Both the position numbers and the translations under genes were made by a program. The notes beneath the pieces are model-generated. The model was not told where the DNA came from. It saw only the letters and a list, made by a program, of their open reading frames with translations, and did no database searches. From JAPLJC01 sp052326585 (lineage in GTDB: Bacteria > Desulfobacterota > Desulfobaccia > Desulfobaccales > 0-14-0-80-60-11), in assembly GCA_052326585.1 (NCBI GenBank), contig JBKQLU010000066.1:50657-114656 (forward strand): a DNA stretch of 64,000 bases, in the 5' to 3' direction. Shown piece by piece: positions 33,034 through 41,521 of this stretch. The stretch's first letter is position 1, and every line of letters starts with the position of its first letter.

Positions 33034-33654
33034 TCATTCCTCCTCAAAGAGAAGGTTGGCCAGGGCCGGCCAGTCCGCCACTTCCAAAAATGGATGGGGC
33101 AGGCGGTTCCAGGGCTGGGCGAAGAGGATGGGAGTGATCCCGTGGTCGGACAAAAGCAGGCAGGTTTCCAGGCGATCCTCCACAAAGAACCGGACCTTCT
33201 GTTCCTGGAGGTAATGGAGTTTGCGGTCGGGATCACCGGTGGCCACTACCCGGATATCTTGCGGCGCCACCTGAGGTAGGGTGCTCTGCAGCCAGGTCAG
33301 AATGGGCCCGGCCCGGTCCCGGGCGGTCACGAACAACAGGGGCGTCTCCCGGGCCAGGCGGGTGAGGACCGCCGCGGCCTGGGGAAAGGGCTCCACCGCC
33401 AGTTGCTGGGGACGGTCGATGAGTTCCCGGATCAATTCCGCAATGATCCGGGGCTCCAGATCGAGACAGTCCTCCAGGGAAAAGGTGGTGAGGTCCTCGT
33501 AGCGCAGATGATGGCCGCAGTCGTAGCGCTCCCGGACCAGGGTGAGGAAGGTGGTCATGATGTCGGCCACCACGCCGTCGATGTCGAAGGCCAGGGAGTC
33601 TCGGGAGATATAAGGCAGCTTACTGGAATTGATACAATTACTATCTTGCTTCAT
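33034..33654 (-). CDS. HAD-superfamily 5'-nucleotidase-like protein
   Basis: 206 residues. The HAD nucleophile motif DIDGVVAD (near residues 24-31) is clear, motif II is LLFVTARDR, and a late motif around FFVEDRLETC provides the acidic residues. The layout resembles 5'(3')-deoxyribonucleotidases of the NT5C type, but the substrate is uncertain. It stands near a phosphoribosyltransferase gene on the same strand, which may hint at nucleotide metabolism. Confidence 0.7.
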   Translation of the reverse strand: MKQDSNCINSSKLPYISRDSLAFDIDGVVADIMTTFLTLVRERYDCGHHLRYEDLTTFSLEDCLDLEPRIIAELIRELIDRPQQLAVEPFPQAAAVLTRLARETPLLFVTARDRAGPILTWLQSTLPQVAPQDIRVVATGDPDRKLHYLQEQKVRFFVEDRLETCLLLSDHGITPILFAQPWNRLPHPFLEVADWPALANLLFEEE

Positions 33655-33667
33655 ATCTACTTTGACG

Positions 33668-33706
33668 AGATTCTTCGGTCGCCTGCGGCTCCCTCAGAAT
33701 GACAAA
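33668..33706. repeat. Dispersed TTCTTCGG...CTCAGAATGACA-type repeat fragment
   Basis: The sequence from GATTCTTCGGTCGCC to CCTCAGAATGAC matches a short intergenic repeat type I recognise from many bacterial genomes (GATTCTTCGC...TCAGAATGACA). Only one copy is seen in the window. Confidence 0.45.
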
Positions 33707-33771
33707 AAAAATGACTTCGCTTCAGCTCCGGGCAATTAAAACCAACAGCCTTACCCCTAAATCCCATTTAT

Positions 33772-34458
33772 TTATGCTTCCAATTTCAAGGAGGCCATAA
33801 TTTCCAGCACTTCCTCGTCATCCAGATCATACCAGTTCACATAGGCGTCGGCCACCGCGAAAGACCAGCCGCTCCTGACGTTGAGGCAGAGGAGTTCGTC
33901 CACTTCGGGCAGGAGGTCAGCCACGGTGCGCTCCGCGGCGGTGGGCACCGCCACCAGGATCTTGCCGGCGCCCCGGCGCTTCAGAAATTGGACCGCGGCC
34001 CGCATGGTAAAGCCCGAGGCCAGGCCGTCGTCGACGATGAGGGCCGACTCTTCCGCCAGCTCCGGGTAAGGCCGGCCGCCCCGCAGCCTCTCTTCCCGCC
34101 GGCGGCTGACCGCGGCGGCCTTGGCCATCTGGGTGGCGATCTCCTCCTGGGTCAAGGGCTGCCGCCGCAGCAGCTCCTCATTGAAGATGGCTGCCCCCTC
34201 GGGGTCCAGGGCCCCGAAACCGGCCTCAGTGGTCCAGGGGAGCTGGATCTTGCGCACTATAAGCAGGTCCAGAGGCAGGGCCAGGCCCCGGGCGATCTCC
34301 GCGGCCACCGGCACGCCGCCGGCGGGAATGGCAAACAGGTGCAGCTTCCGGCCATGCTGCACCAGGAGGCGCGCCAGCAGGAGCCGGCCGGCGTCGGCCC
34401 GGTCCTTAAAGACCCGGAGGCGATCTCTTAAATGGAGATCTTCAGTGAGTCTGCCCAT
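33772..34458 (-). CDS. Phosphoribosyltransferase-domain protein
   Basis: 228 residues from ATG 34458. The PRPP-binding loop is visible as ALIVDDGLASGFTM near residues 139-152, preceded by the GGVPVAAEIA stretch. It belongs to the family of type I phosphoribosyltransferase-like proteins whose substrate is often unknown. The start overlaps the 3' end of the ATP-grasp gene by 31 bp, so the two are translationally linked. The alternative TTG at 34467 would add three residues. Confidence 0.8.
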   Translation of the reverse strand: MGRLTEDLHLRDRLRVFKDRADAGRLLLARLLVQHGRKLHLFAIPAGGVPVAAEIARGLALPLDLLIVRKIQLPWTTEAGFGALDPEGAAIFNEELLRRQPLTQEEIATQMAKAAAVSRRREERLRGGRPYPELAEESALIVDDGLASGFTMRAAVQFLKRRGAGKILVAVPTAAERTVADLLPEVDELLCLNVRSGWSFAVADAYVNWYDLDDEEVLEIMASLKLEA

Positions 34459-35213
34459 GGTCGGCAAAATTCCTCGGCCAGGGCGGCCACTCGCCGGAGA
34501 AACTCCGCCTGGCTGAGGCGGGCGCCGGTGAGGCCTCCCCTGAGGTTGATTTCCGAAAGATAGGTTGCGCCGTCCGGACCGACCAGGAGGTCCAGGATGG
34601 CGTAAGGAAATTTACCCCGGGCCATGATCCGGCGGCAGAAAAGCAGATGGCTCGGGACCAGCGCCGCCGGCTGCGAGGTGCCGCCTTGATAGAGATTTTT
34701 GCGGAAGCTGTGGAGGTTGACCCGCTCATAGGCTTCGGCATAGTCTCCCGCCACCACCACCCGCAAATCCCTGGCCCCTTCCAATAGGGGCTGCACCACC
34801 AGGGGATAGGGCAACGGCTGGAGCCCCGCCAGGCTATAGAGGGACTCCAGGGAGGGCCAGCAGCCCACTCCCAGCCCCAGGTGGCCCCGGTCCCGCTTAC
34901 TGACCACCGCACCTGCGTGCCGGCTGGCAAACCCGGAGAGATTGGCGGCCAGATCGGCGAGCCCGTAGGCCACGAAGGTGCCGGGCCCCATGAACTCCCC
35001 CAGCGCCTCTGCCTGGGCAGCCTTGGAGCGCGCCAGCAGTTGGGCCAGGGCCGGGGGGAACAGGGCCACTCCCCGCTCCGCCAGGTCCAGCAGTTTGAAT
35101 TCCTCGCCGGGCCGCAGGGCCAGCGGCCCGAGCACCGCGTCTCCGGCGCGCAAGTCAGGATAACTGGCGCGAAATTCGACAATGCTCCGGATCAGCCGCG
35201 GGGCTCGCTCCAT
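34428..35213 (-). CDS. ATP-grasp (RimK-like) ligase-fold protein
   Basis: 261 residues. The C-terminal half fits an ATP-grasp ligase: VVQPLLEGARDLRVVVAGD holds the strand and acidic residue that contact ATP, RKNLYQGG is the conserved Arg/Asn region, and AILDLLVGPDGATYLSEINLR (near residues 209-229, marker only) ends in the metal-binding E-x-N. The N-terminal half is shorter than in RimK. The acceptor and amino acid or amine substrates are unknown. It is translationally coupled with the phosphoribosyltransferase gene. Confidence 0.75.
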   Translation of the reverse strand: MERAPRLIRSIVEFRASYPDLRAGDAVLGPLALRPGEEFKLLDLAERGVALFPPALAQLLARSKAAQAEALGEFMGPGTFVAYGLADLAANLSGFASRHAGAVVSKRDRGHLGLGVGCWPSLESLYSLAGLQPLPYPLVVQPLLEGARDLRVVVAGDYAEAYERVNLHSFRKNLYQGGTSQPAALVPSHLLFCRRIMARGKFPYAILDLLVGPDGATYLSEINLRGGLTGARLSQAEFLRRVAALAEEFCRPWADSLKISI

Positions 35214-35518
35214 TTTTCTTTAAGGGTGCTTCTGGGCAGTAGGGTTGGGCAACAAAATTGCATGGAGAAGATTACACTAGCTACCGGTAAAACCCTATGA
35301 CATGGTAATTTCAGCTAAATCCACATATTATACCGATGCTTAATGTGTGCGCCCCTTACGAAGCGTGGGCAACGTAAGGGAGGTCGGACACATCGGTCCG
35401 CCCCTATGGTGAAACCCGCGGCTGCCGATCTCAAGAACCAGAAAAGAAGCCTGCCCCATTATAGGGCAGGCTTCCCCATGAAATAAACTATAATTTCCAG
35501 GCCGGTTGACCTGGTTGA
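35214..35518. other. Intergenic region with palindromes and a terminator
   Basis: 305 bp between the ATP-grasp gene and the U32 peptidase gene. It holds a palindromic cluster (35343-35407: CCCTTACG at 35353-35360 with CGTAAGGG at 35373-35380) and the terminator at 35437-35474. No gene was seen. Confidence 0.65.
35437..35474 (-). terminator. Rho-independent terminator after the U32 peptidase gene
   Basis: Minus-strand hairpin with an 11-bp perfect stem GAAGCCTGCCC/GGGCAGGCTTC (35464-35474 with 35446-35456, 7-nt loop), followed by TTTTCTGG. It lies 45 bp past the stop. Confidence 0.8.
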
Positions 35519-36547
35519 TTACAGGCCGGCAATATTCTTGTGCAGTTCCCTGGTCTTTTCCAGACGGGCCCGATCCCGCTTGGCCACCAGGGCCGCCAGG
35601 CGGTCCTGGATGCGCTGGTAAAAGGTGGCGTTGATGTCTTCCCCCCGGGCGTGGGCATTGATGAGTTGGCGGTAGCAGCAGATCATCTTGGAGATCATGG
35701 ATACGGCGTACTCCCGCCCCTGGACCTTGACGGTGGCCAGCCCCAGGTCGAGATAAGCCTTCAATTCTTCTCCAAGAATGGCGAAGGCCACGTTGGGCTG
35801 TTCCCGGACGCGGTCGTTGATGGCTTCGATCTTCTCCGGCGGCTGCCCCCGCCGGGCGAGGACCTGGCGCCGCTTCTCTTCGCTTAAGAGGCAGAGCCGG
35901 AAACAACTGCCGCTGCGGTCCGGCCAGCCTTCGTATTCCACGATCTCGTTGCCGTCTTCGTCGCGGTAGACCTTGCGGACATAGGAGTCCGCAATGAGTT
36001 CGTGAAACAGGCAATTGCCCACCCCGCCGATGCAGCGGTTGCCGTGGATCAGCACCTCGGTCTTTAACCCCAGTTCGTCCGCCTCTTGCTTGAACCGGGT
36101 CAGCTTCGCCACCGTATTGATCTCGGTGGAGGCCACCAATTGGCTGGCGCCGCAAGATTTAAAGCGCGCCATCTCCTCCTGGGCCTGGATATTGCAGCCG
36201 ACGCTGGCGTGGATGACCAGTTGCGGAAACTGCCGCTGCACCGCCCGCATCACCGCCGGGGTCTTGACGATCACCCCTTCGATACCGTAGTCGGCATACT
36301 TGCCCACTTTTGCCATCAGCAGGGGAATCTTCTCCGGTGGGATTTCGGCGTTTAACGCCACCCGCACCTTTCCCTGGTAGTCGGCGGCAATGCGCACCAC
36401 CTCAGCGATGCCGGTATCTTCCAACTCCCATTGGCACTTGCGGCGGCTGAAACCCTTGGCCCCCACGTACACGACGTTGGCGCCGTTCTTAAAGACTCCT
36501 TGCACCATTTCCAGGCTGCCGCCTGGGGCCAACAGTTCGTTAATCAT
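35519..36547 (-). CDS. Peptidase U32 family protein
   Basis: 342 residues from ATG 36547, which has GGAGGTG 8 nt upstream; the longer open frame to 36682 lacks a site. A U32 fold with the conserved NGANVVYVGAKGFSRR start, TPAVMRAVQ, VIHASVGCNIQ and NRCIGGVGNCLFHEL stretches. Four or more cysteines in the C-terminal half (Cys in CIGGVGNC and GSCFRLC) match the Fe-S-binding members. Members of this family include collagenase-like proteases and the tRNA or ubiquinone hydroxylation proteins RlhA, TrhP and UbiU/V, so the reaction is open. A terminator follows. Confidence 0.85.
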   Translation of the reverse strand: MINELLAPGGSLEMVQGVFKNGANVVYVGAKGFSRRKCQWELEDTGIAEVVRIAADYQGKVRVALNAEIPPEKIPLLMAKVGKYADYGIEGVIVKTPAVMRAVQRQFPQLVIHASVGCNIQAQEEMARFKSCGASQLVASTEINTVAKLTRFKQEADELGLKTEVLIHGNRCIGGVGNCLFHELIADSYVRKVYRDEDGNEIVEYEGWPDRSGSCFRLCLLSEEKRRQVLARRGQPPEKIEAINDRVREQPNVAFAILGEELKAYLDLGLATVKVQGREYAVSMISKMICCYRQLINAHARGEDINATFYQRIQDRLAALVAKRDRARLEKTRELHKNIAGL

Positions 36548-36763
36548 CGCTCCCACACCTCCCCGAGCCTCGGCCAAAAGGTTCCTAGGCTCTGCGACAC
36601 CTTCAAACGCCGGTGCCTCTGGTAACCCCCAGGAAACGGTGGGTTCCTGCGCCGCGCCTAAACCCGCCGGCCACTCGAACATTCCACATGCGGGCGGGAT
36701 TTCTCCTAAATTTAAATATAAGTCTGTTAAAGATTAATTTCAATTATTATTGTTAAAAATCTT

Positions 36764-36784
36764 AGGCTATTTTAACGATAGCCA
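36764..36784 (-). terminator. Weak terminator-like hairpin
   Basis: Minus-strand hairpin GGCTA/TAGCC with a 9-nt loop, followed by TAAGATTTTTAA. It lies directly after the 55-residue gene. The stem has only 5 bp. Confidence 0.3.
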
Positions 36785-36793
36785 ATCTGCCGC

Positions 36794-36961
36794 TCAGCCC
36801 CGCAGATAGGCAATGGCCAGGGTGAAGCAGAGCCCGATTTCCACCGCCCAGCTAAGCAGGTAAATTAACCGTTCCAGGCCGGAACCATAATCTTCCTCCT
36901 GGAGAATGCGGTTCGGTTCCCGGAGGATATCCCAGGAGCTGATCTCTTTGTCGGCGGTCAT
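36794..36961 (-). CDS. Small membrane protein, 55 residues, unknown function
   Basis: Begins MTADKEISSWDILREPNRI and ends with a hydrophobic helix (about residues 33-53, LIYLLSWAVEIGLCFTLAIA). Not recognised. AGGAG lies 10 nt before the ATG. It sits 91 bp downstream of the korB stop on the same strand and could be the last gene of that operon, perhaps a membrane tether; this is a guess from position. Confidence 0.6.
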   Translation of the reverse strand: MTADKEISSWDILREPNRILQEEDYGSGLERLIYLLSWAVEIGLCFTLAIAYLRG

Positions 36962-37052
36962 GATGAGCTATCTCCTTTCAGAAAAATTTAGTCCGGCGCC
37001 GCCTGAGGGCGCTCCCCGGAAAATCGGGCCTGAAGTTCTCTCCAGACACCGC

Positions 37053-37907
37053 TCAGAAAAAATCGGCTAAAAGCTCCTTTACCGGACGCTGGGGTTGCTG
37101 CCGTACCAGGGGACCGGCCCCGAGGACCGGATGGGCTTCCTCCAGCAAGGGGCGAGGCCGTTTGAAGATCACCCCGATGGGAATTCTCTCTCCCCACTCC
37201 CTGCCCTTCCGGAAGGCCCATATTTCGTTTTTCGGGTCGTAACCCGGCTCCTCCTCCACCCGGTAAACCCGGGCCTGGAACCATTGATAGGTGTTGATCC
37301 GGTTAAAGGTGACGCAGGGTTGCAGCACCTCCAATAGGGCGAAACCCGGGTGGCTGAGGGCCTCTTTGTAGAGGCCGGTCAGATGCTCCCCCATGCCGGC
37401 GAAGCCCCGGCCCACCCAAGAGCAGTCCTGGCTCACCGCCAGGGCCAGGGCGTGCAGAGGCGGGTAGGCCACCCCATCCGGCTGCAACAGGGTCTTGACG
37501 CCCTGGTCACTGGTGGGGGAGGCCTGGCCCTTGGTCAGGGCGTAAACCTGGTTGTTGTGCACCACCAGGGTGAGATTGGGGTTGCGCCGCAGGGCGGCCA
37601 GCAAGTGGTTGCCTCCCTCGCCGTAGCAGTCACCGTCGCCAGCCTCGGCCACCACCATCATCTCGTGGTTGGCCAGCCGCGCCCCGGTGGCCAGGGGCAG
37701 GGTGCGGCCGTGGACGCCGTTGAAGGTGTTGCACTTGAGATAATGGGGAAATTTCCCCGACTGGCCGATCCCGGAAACCATGAGGAGGCCTTCCGGCCTG
37801 ATCTCCAATTCCGCCAGGGCCTGCTTGAAGGCCTTGAGCATGGCGAAGTTGCCGCAGCCAGGGCACCAGGCCGCCGGGAGGCCTTGATAGAGCTCCAGGG
37901 GCAACAT
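37053..37907 (-). CDS. korB: 2-oxoacid:ferredoxin oxidoreductase, beta subunit
   Basis: 284 residues from ATG 37907, overlapping the alpha-gene stop by one base. The TPP-binding motif GDGDCYGEGGNHLLAALRRN is present, with the AWCPGCGN start typical of KorB-type subunits. With the alpha subunit it oxidises a 2-oxoacid to acyl-CoA, reducing ferredoxin. The substrate (2-oxoglutarate, pyruvate or a branched 2-oxoacid) cannot be told from this sequence alone. The longer frame to 38108 lies inside korA. Confidence 0.92.
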   Translation of the reverse strand: MLPLELYQGLPAAWCPGCGNFAMLKAFKQALAELEIRPEGLLMVSGIGQSGKFPHYLKCNTFNGVHGRTLPLATGARLANHEMMVVAEAGDGDCYGEGGNHLLAALRRNPNLTLVVHNNQVYALTKGQASPTSDQGVKTLLQPDGVAYPPLHALALAVSQDCSWVGRGFAGMGEHLTGLYKEALSHPGFALLEVLQPCVTFNRINTYQWFQARVYRVEEEPGYDPKNEIWAFRKGREWGERIPIGVIFKRPRPLLEEAHPVLGAGPLVRQQPQRPVKELLADFF

Positions 37908-39619
37908 CAGGCGTGGCCCTCCAGACCCCGGAGGATATATTCCGGGGTAAAGGGAGCGCCGTCGTACCTGAGGACCAGGTGATCGGCGGCGATCCCGGTC
38001 TCCTGACGCAGCAGGCGGCCAGCCTGGGCGGTGGCGTTCATCTCCACCATCACCAAACGCTTGGCGCCTTTTAAGGCCTTGGCCACCGCCGGCGCCGGGA
38101 AGGGCCACAGTTCGCTGAGGTGCACCGTGCGCGCCGGGGCGCCAGCCTCATTCAGCCGGGCCACCGCCTCCGTCACCGGCCCCAGACTGGAGCCCCAGCA
38201 GATCAGGACCAGGGGGGCCGTCGCCGGGCCGCTGGCGGAGATGCCATTGAGCTCGCGCCCCAGCTTTTGCAACTTGCGCAGGCGCTTGTCATGCATCTGC
38301 ACCCGTACTCGCAGGTCTTCAGTGAGGTGGCCGTCCGGGGTGTGCTCGTCGGAGTCGGCCACCACCAGTTCCGGACCCAAACCGGGCAGGCGCCGGGGCG
38401 AAACGCCATCGGCGGTGATGGCATAGCGCGCGTAGGGCGCCGCCGCCGGACCCAGCTTCAGGGCCCGCTCAATCTCCACCTTCTCGGGAAAATCGCCGGC
38501 CTCCTGGGTGAAGTTGGCGTCAGCCAGGTATTGATCGGTGAGGAGAATTACCGGCAACTGGTAGCGCTCCGCCAGATTGAAGGCCCGGGCCGTCAGGGCG
38601 AAGGCCTGGGCCGGAGTGCCCGGGGCCAGCACCGCCCGGGGAAAATCCCCCTGCCCGGCAGAAAGGACGAAGCTCAGGTCACCCTGCTCGGTGCGGGTGG
38701 GCAACCCGGTACTGGGGCCGGGGCGCTGGCCCTCCACGATGACCAGAGGCGTCTCGCTGCAGCCCGCCAGTCCAAGGGTCTCCACCATCAGGGAAAAACC
38801 GCCCCCGGAGGAGCCCGTCATGGCCCGGACCCCGGCGAATGAGGCCCCCAGGGCCAGGTTGATGGCGGCGATTTCGTCTTCCGCCTGCTCCACCACTACC
38901 CCCCAGCGGGCGGCCCTTTGCCCCACGGCGTTGAGGGCGCTGCTCCACGGGGTCATGGGGTAGCCGCTGATAAATTGCAGGCCCGCGGCCAGGGCTCCCA
39001 GGGCCAGGGCCTCATGGCCGCTGATAAGGAGGCGGGGCGCCGGCGGCGGGCTGATCCCCGCCAGAGAAAGGCCGCTGCCGCCCATGGCCGCCCCCAGCCT
39101 GTAACCGGCGGCCGCGGCCCGGTGGTTCCAACCCACCACCTCGGTGCCCTTGGCGGCAAACGCCTCCAGGAGCAGGCCCATCATGGGCTCCAGGGAGACC
39201 CGGAGCAGCCCCAGGATAGCGCCGCTGGCGCCGGCGTTGACGGCGATCTCCGCGGCCTGGCTTTCCGGCAGCAGGGCGGCTGGCTCCAGGGGGAGCTTAA
39301 GCCCCCGGGCGGGCAAGTCCCGGACCTGGGAGGCATCATAGATAATGATCCCGTCCGGGGCCAGTTCCTCCTGGTGGAGGTTGACGGTCTCCTGGTTCAG
39401 GGCCACCAGCAGGTCTACCCCTTCCCGGGAGGAGATCAGGGGCGCATCCGCCACCCGGATGCGATTGAAGAGATGGCCGCCGCGGATGCGGGACTCATAG
39501 GACTGCACGAACAGTACCCAACAGCCCTGGCGCACCAGGGTCCTGGCCAGGGGGCTGGCGATGGCATGCACCCCCTGCCCTGCCGCCCCACCGATCAAGA
39601 TATTGATATCAATGGCCAT
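37907..39619 (-). CDS. korA: 2-oxoacid:ferredoxin oxidoreductase, fused gamma-alpha subunit
   Basis: 570 residues. The N-terminal gamma domain (ILIGGAAGQGVHAIASPLA near residues 7-25, SYESRIRGGHLFNRIRV) is fused to the alpha pyruvate-ferredoxin oxidoreductase domain (about 195-570: SGYPMTPWSS, EDEIAAINLALGASFAG, TGSSGGGFSLM). The fused gamma-alpha with separate beta is the usual bacterial KorAB form. No delta ferredoxin subunit is adjacent. A sigma70-type promoter lies at 39657-39685. Confidence 0.93.
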   Translation of the reverse strand: MAIDINILIGGAAGQGVHAIASPLARTLVRQGCWVLFVQSYESRIRGGHLFNRIRVADAPLISSREGVDLLVALNQETVNLHQEELAPDGIIIYDASQVRDLPARGLKLPLEPAALLPESQAAEIAVNAGASGAILGLLRVSLEPMMGLLLEAFAAKGTEVVGWNHRAAAAGYRLGAAMGGSGLSLAGISPPPAPRLLISGHEALALGALAAGLQFISGYPMTPWSSALNAVGQRAARWGVVVEQAEDEIAAINLALGASFAGVRAMTGSSGGGFSLMVETLGLAGCSETPLVIVEGQRPGPSTGLPTRTEQGDLSFVLSAGQGDFPRAVLAPGTPAQAFALTARAFNLAERYQLPVILLTDQYLADANFTQEAGDFPEKVEIERALKLGPAAAPYARYAITADGVSPRRLPGLGPELVVADSDEHTPDGHLTEDLRVRVQMHDKRLRKLQKLGRELNGISASGPATAPLVLICWGSSLGPVTEAVARLNEAGAPARTVHLSELWPFPAPAVAKALKGAKRLVMVEMNATAQAGRLLRQETGIAADHLVLRYDGAPFTPEYILRGLEGHA

Positions 39620-39656
39620 GCGCCCGCCTGGTCCCCACTGTGGCAGGTGATTGTGA

Positions 39657-39685
39657 ATAATTACTTAAAGAGGGGCCCCTGTCAA
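39657..39685 (-). promoter_or_regulatory. Candidate sigma70 promoter of korAB
   Basis: Minus strand: consensus -35 TTGACA (39680-39685), 17-bp spacer, -10 AATTAT (39657-39662), 38 bp before the korA ATG. Confidence 0.5.
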
Positions 39686-39781
39686 TATCACTAAATTGCC
39701 TTGGCTTCAGGCCGGAAAGGAGTGCCGCTGGGAGTGCCACTGCCGCTCTCGGGCCAGACCCGGTGTCCGCCGCTGGCGGCA

Positions 39782-40963
39782 TCACTTCGGCTTATGTTCG
39801 GTAAAGGAGTGCCACAATTTATGCAGGAGCCCGTCCTCGTGGTTCTGGCCCTGGTTTCCCTGGGCCGCCTGGGCCTGGGCCGTCGCCGCCTCTTCCTGAG
39901 CCAGCTCTTCCAGCAGGTGCCGCTGCCGCGGCGTCAGGGTGTGGGGGACCTGCACCCGCACCTCCACCAGCAAGTCGCCCCGGCGGGAGCCTTTAGGATA
40001 GGGCACCCCCTCCCCCTTGAGACGGATGGTTTCACCGGGTTGGGTACCCGGAGGGACCACCAACTCCCGGCGGTCCTTGAGGGTGGGGATGGTGAAGCGG
40101 GTGCCCAGGGCCGCCTGGACAAAGGAGATGGGGGCTACCAGATGCAAGTCGTAGCCCTCCCGGCGGAAAATCTCGTGGGGCCGGACCGACAGGACGATGT
40201 AGAGGTCACCCGGCGGCCCGCCGTGCGCGCCGTCGTTGCCCTCCCCGGGCATCACCAGATGGGTGCCGCTGTCCATGCCCGGCGGGACCTTGACCTTGAT
40301 CTTCTTCTTTTCCCGCAACCGCCCTTCCCCATTACAGTCGGGACAGGCTTCCGCGAAAAATTCCTTCATCCCCTGACAGCGAGGACAGGTGGTGGTGATC
40401 TGAAAGATGCCGTGGCTGCGGGAAACCACCCCGCGGCCGCCGCACTGGGGACAAGGGATGCGCCTGGTACCGGGTTTGGCCCCGGAACCACCGCAGGTCC
40501 GGCAGTTCACTACCCGGGGAACCTCCACCGTCACTTCGCTGCCCAGGGTGGCGTCGAGGAAATCGAGGGTCAGATCGTAGCGCAGGTCGGTGCCGGCCTG
40601 GGGACGGGGACCGCCGCCCATGCCGCCCATGCGCCCCATGCCGCCGAAGCCCCCCATGCCGAACATGTCTTCGAAGATGTCGCCGAAGGACTTGAAGATG
40701 TCGCCGAAATCCCGGAAGCCGGTGAAGCCGGTGGACGAGACCCCTTCATGGCCGTAGAGATCGTAGAGGCGGCGCTTCTCCGGGTCGTGCAAGACCTCGT
40801 AGGCCTCAGCCGCCTCTTTGAACCGCTCTTCAGCCTCGTGGTTACCGGGATTGCGGTCCGGGTGGTTCTGAAGGGCTATCTGCCGGTAAGACTTCTTGAT
40901 ATCGTCGATGGAGGCGTTGCGCGCCACTGCCAAAATGGTGTAGTAATCTCGTTTGGTCGCCAT
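39782..40963 (-). CDS. dnaJ: Chaperone DnaJ
   Basis: 393 residues. The J domain has HPD in NHPDRNPG near residue 35. A Gly-rich linker with Met-Gly repeats (FGMGGFGGMGRMGGMGGG, about 93-110) follows, then four CxxCxGxG-type zinc repeats (CRTCGGSG, CPQCGGRG, CPRCQGMK, CPDCNGEG). C-terminal substrate-binding domains are complete. It stimulates DnaK; dnaK and grpE are not in the window. The third repeat is degenerate at the Gly. Confidence 0.95.
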   Translation of the reverse strand: MATKRDYYTILAVARNASIDDIKKSYRQIALQNHPDRNPGNHEAEERFKEAAEAYEVLHDPEKRRLYDLYGHEGVSSTGFTGFRDFGDIFKSFGDIFEDMFGMGGFGGMGRMGGMGGGPRPQAGTDLRYDLTLDFLDATLGSEVTVEVPRVVNCRTCGGSGAKPGTRRIPCPQCGGRGVVSRSHGIFQITTTCPRCQGMKEFFAEACPDCNGEGRLREKKKIKVKVPPGMDSGTHLVMPGEGNDGAHGGPPGDLYIVLSVRPHEIFRREGYDLHLVAPISFVQAALGTRFTIPTLKDRRELVVPPGTQPGETIRLKGEGVPYPKGSRRGDLLVEVRVQVPHTLTPRQRHLLEELAQEEAATAQAQAAQGNQGQNHEDGLLHKLWHSFTEHKPK

Positions 40964-40969
40964 ATTCTC

Positions 40970-41269
40970 TTATTTCAGTCGGGCTCGAACCGATTTTTTT
41001 TTGTCACCCAGAAAGACTTCTTTATCGCGGCGGTCGTCGATGGAGATGTGGGTCAAAACCCGCTTGACTCCTTGTTGAAAAGGAAGTTCGTGCAGGGCCT
41101 GGGCCACTCGCAGGAGCGTCTCCGGCTGGCCGTGCACCACAGTGCCCATGTCCGTGAGTTCGTGGGGAATCTTTTCATTTTCCAGGTATTTCACCACTCT
41201 GGCAATGTGGTCGCCCAAGCTGGTTTGGCCCAGTCCCAAAGGGACTACGCTGATCTCCATGATAGCCAT
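40970..41269 (-). CDS. MTH1187/YqgV-type thiamine-binding-like protein
   Basis: 99 residues of the small alpha/beta family (DUF77) that includes thiamine-binding relatives. Stretches MEISVVPLGLGQTS and ELTDMGTVVHGQPETLL are characteristic. The GGAGGTC site lies 4 nt before the ATG. It is 6 bp upstream of dnaJ on the same strand. The biological ligand is not settled. Confidence 0.8.
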   Translation of the reverse strand: MAIMEISVVPLGLGQTSLGDHIARVVKYLENEKIPHELTDMGTVVHGQPETLLRVAQALHELPFQQGVKRVLTHISIDDRRDKEVFLGDKKKSVRARLK

Positions 41270-41298
41270 GTCCGACCTCCGGCAGGTGCGGCCGTCCT

Positions 41299-41466
41299 TC
41301 AGGAAGGCAGCCAGCGCCGCACCACGGCCTTGGGAAGATCCAGATCATGTAATTTTACCACAAAATCATCGGCTCCCCAAGGGGAAAGATCATGGAGAGG
41401 AAGGCCGCGGGAGTAGAGGACCACCCTGATGTCCTTCTGAGCAAAAGATAGGTAGGGCAAGCTCAT
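41299..41466 (-). CDS. Short hypothetical protein, 55 residues
   Basis: Begins MSLPYLSFAQKDIRVVLYS; no family recognised. It lies between rarA and the thiamine-binding-like gene on the same strand, 29 bp before the latter. No strong ribosome site is seen. The ending VVRRWLPS is ordinary protein-like sequence. It may be a remnant of a longer gene. Confidence 0.35.
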   Translation of the reverse strand: MSLPYLSFAQKDIRVVLYSRGLPLHDLSPWGADDFVVKLHDLDLPKAVVRRWLPS

Positions 41467-41521
41467 CTGTCCAGTTGGCCACCGGGTTGGCGCCGTTTTT
41501 TTCTCCTGGAGATTGAGAGTC

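Noticed and set aside
35340..36155. 271-codon open frame overlapping the U32 peptidase gene on the same strand
   Set aside because: Different frame of a clear gene; it also runs through the terminator and palindromes, so it is not coding.
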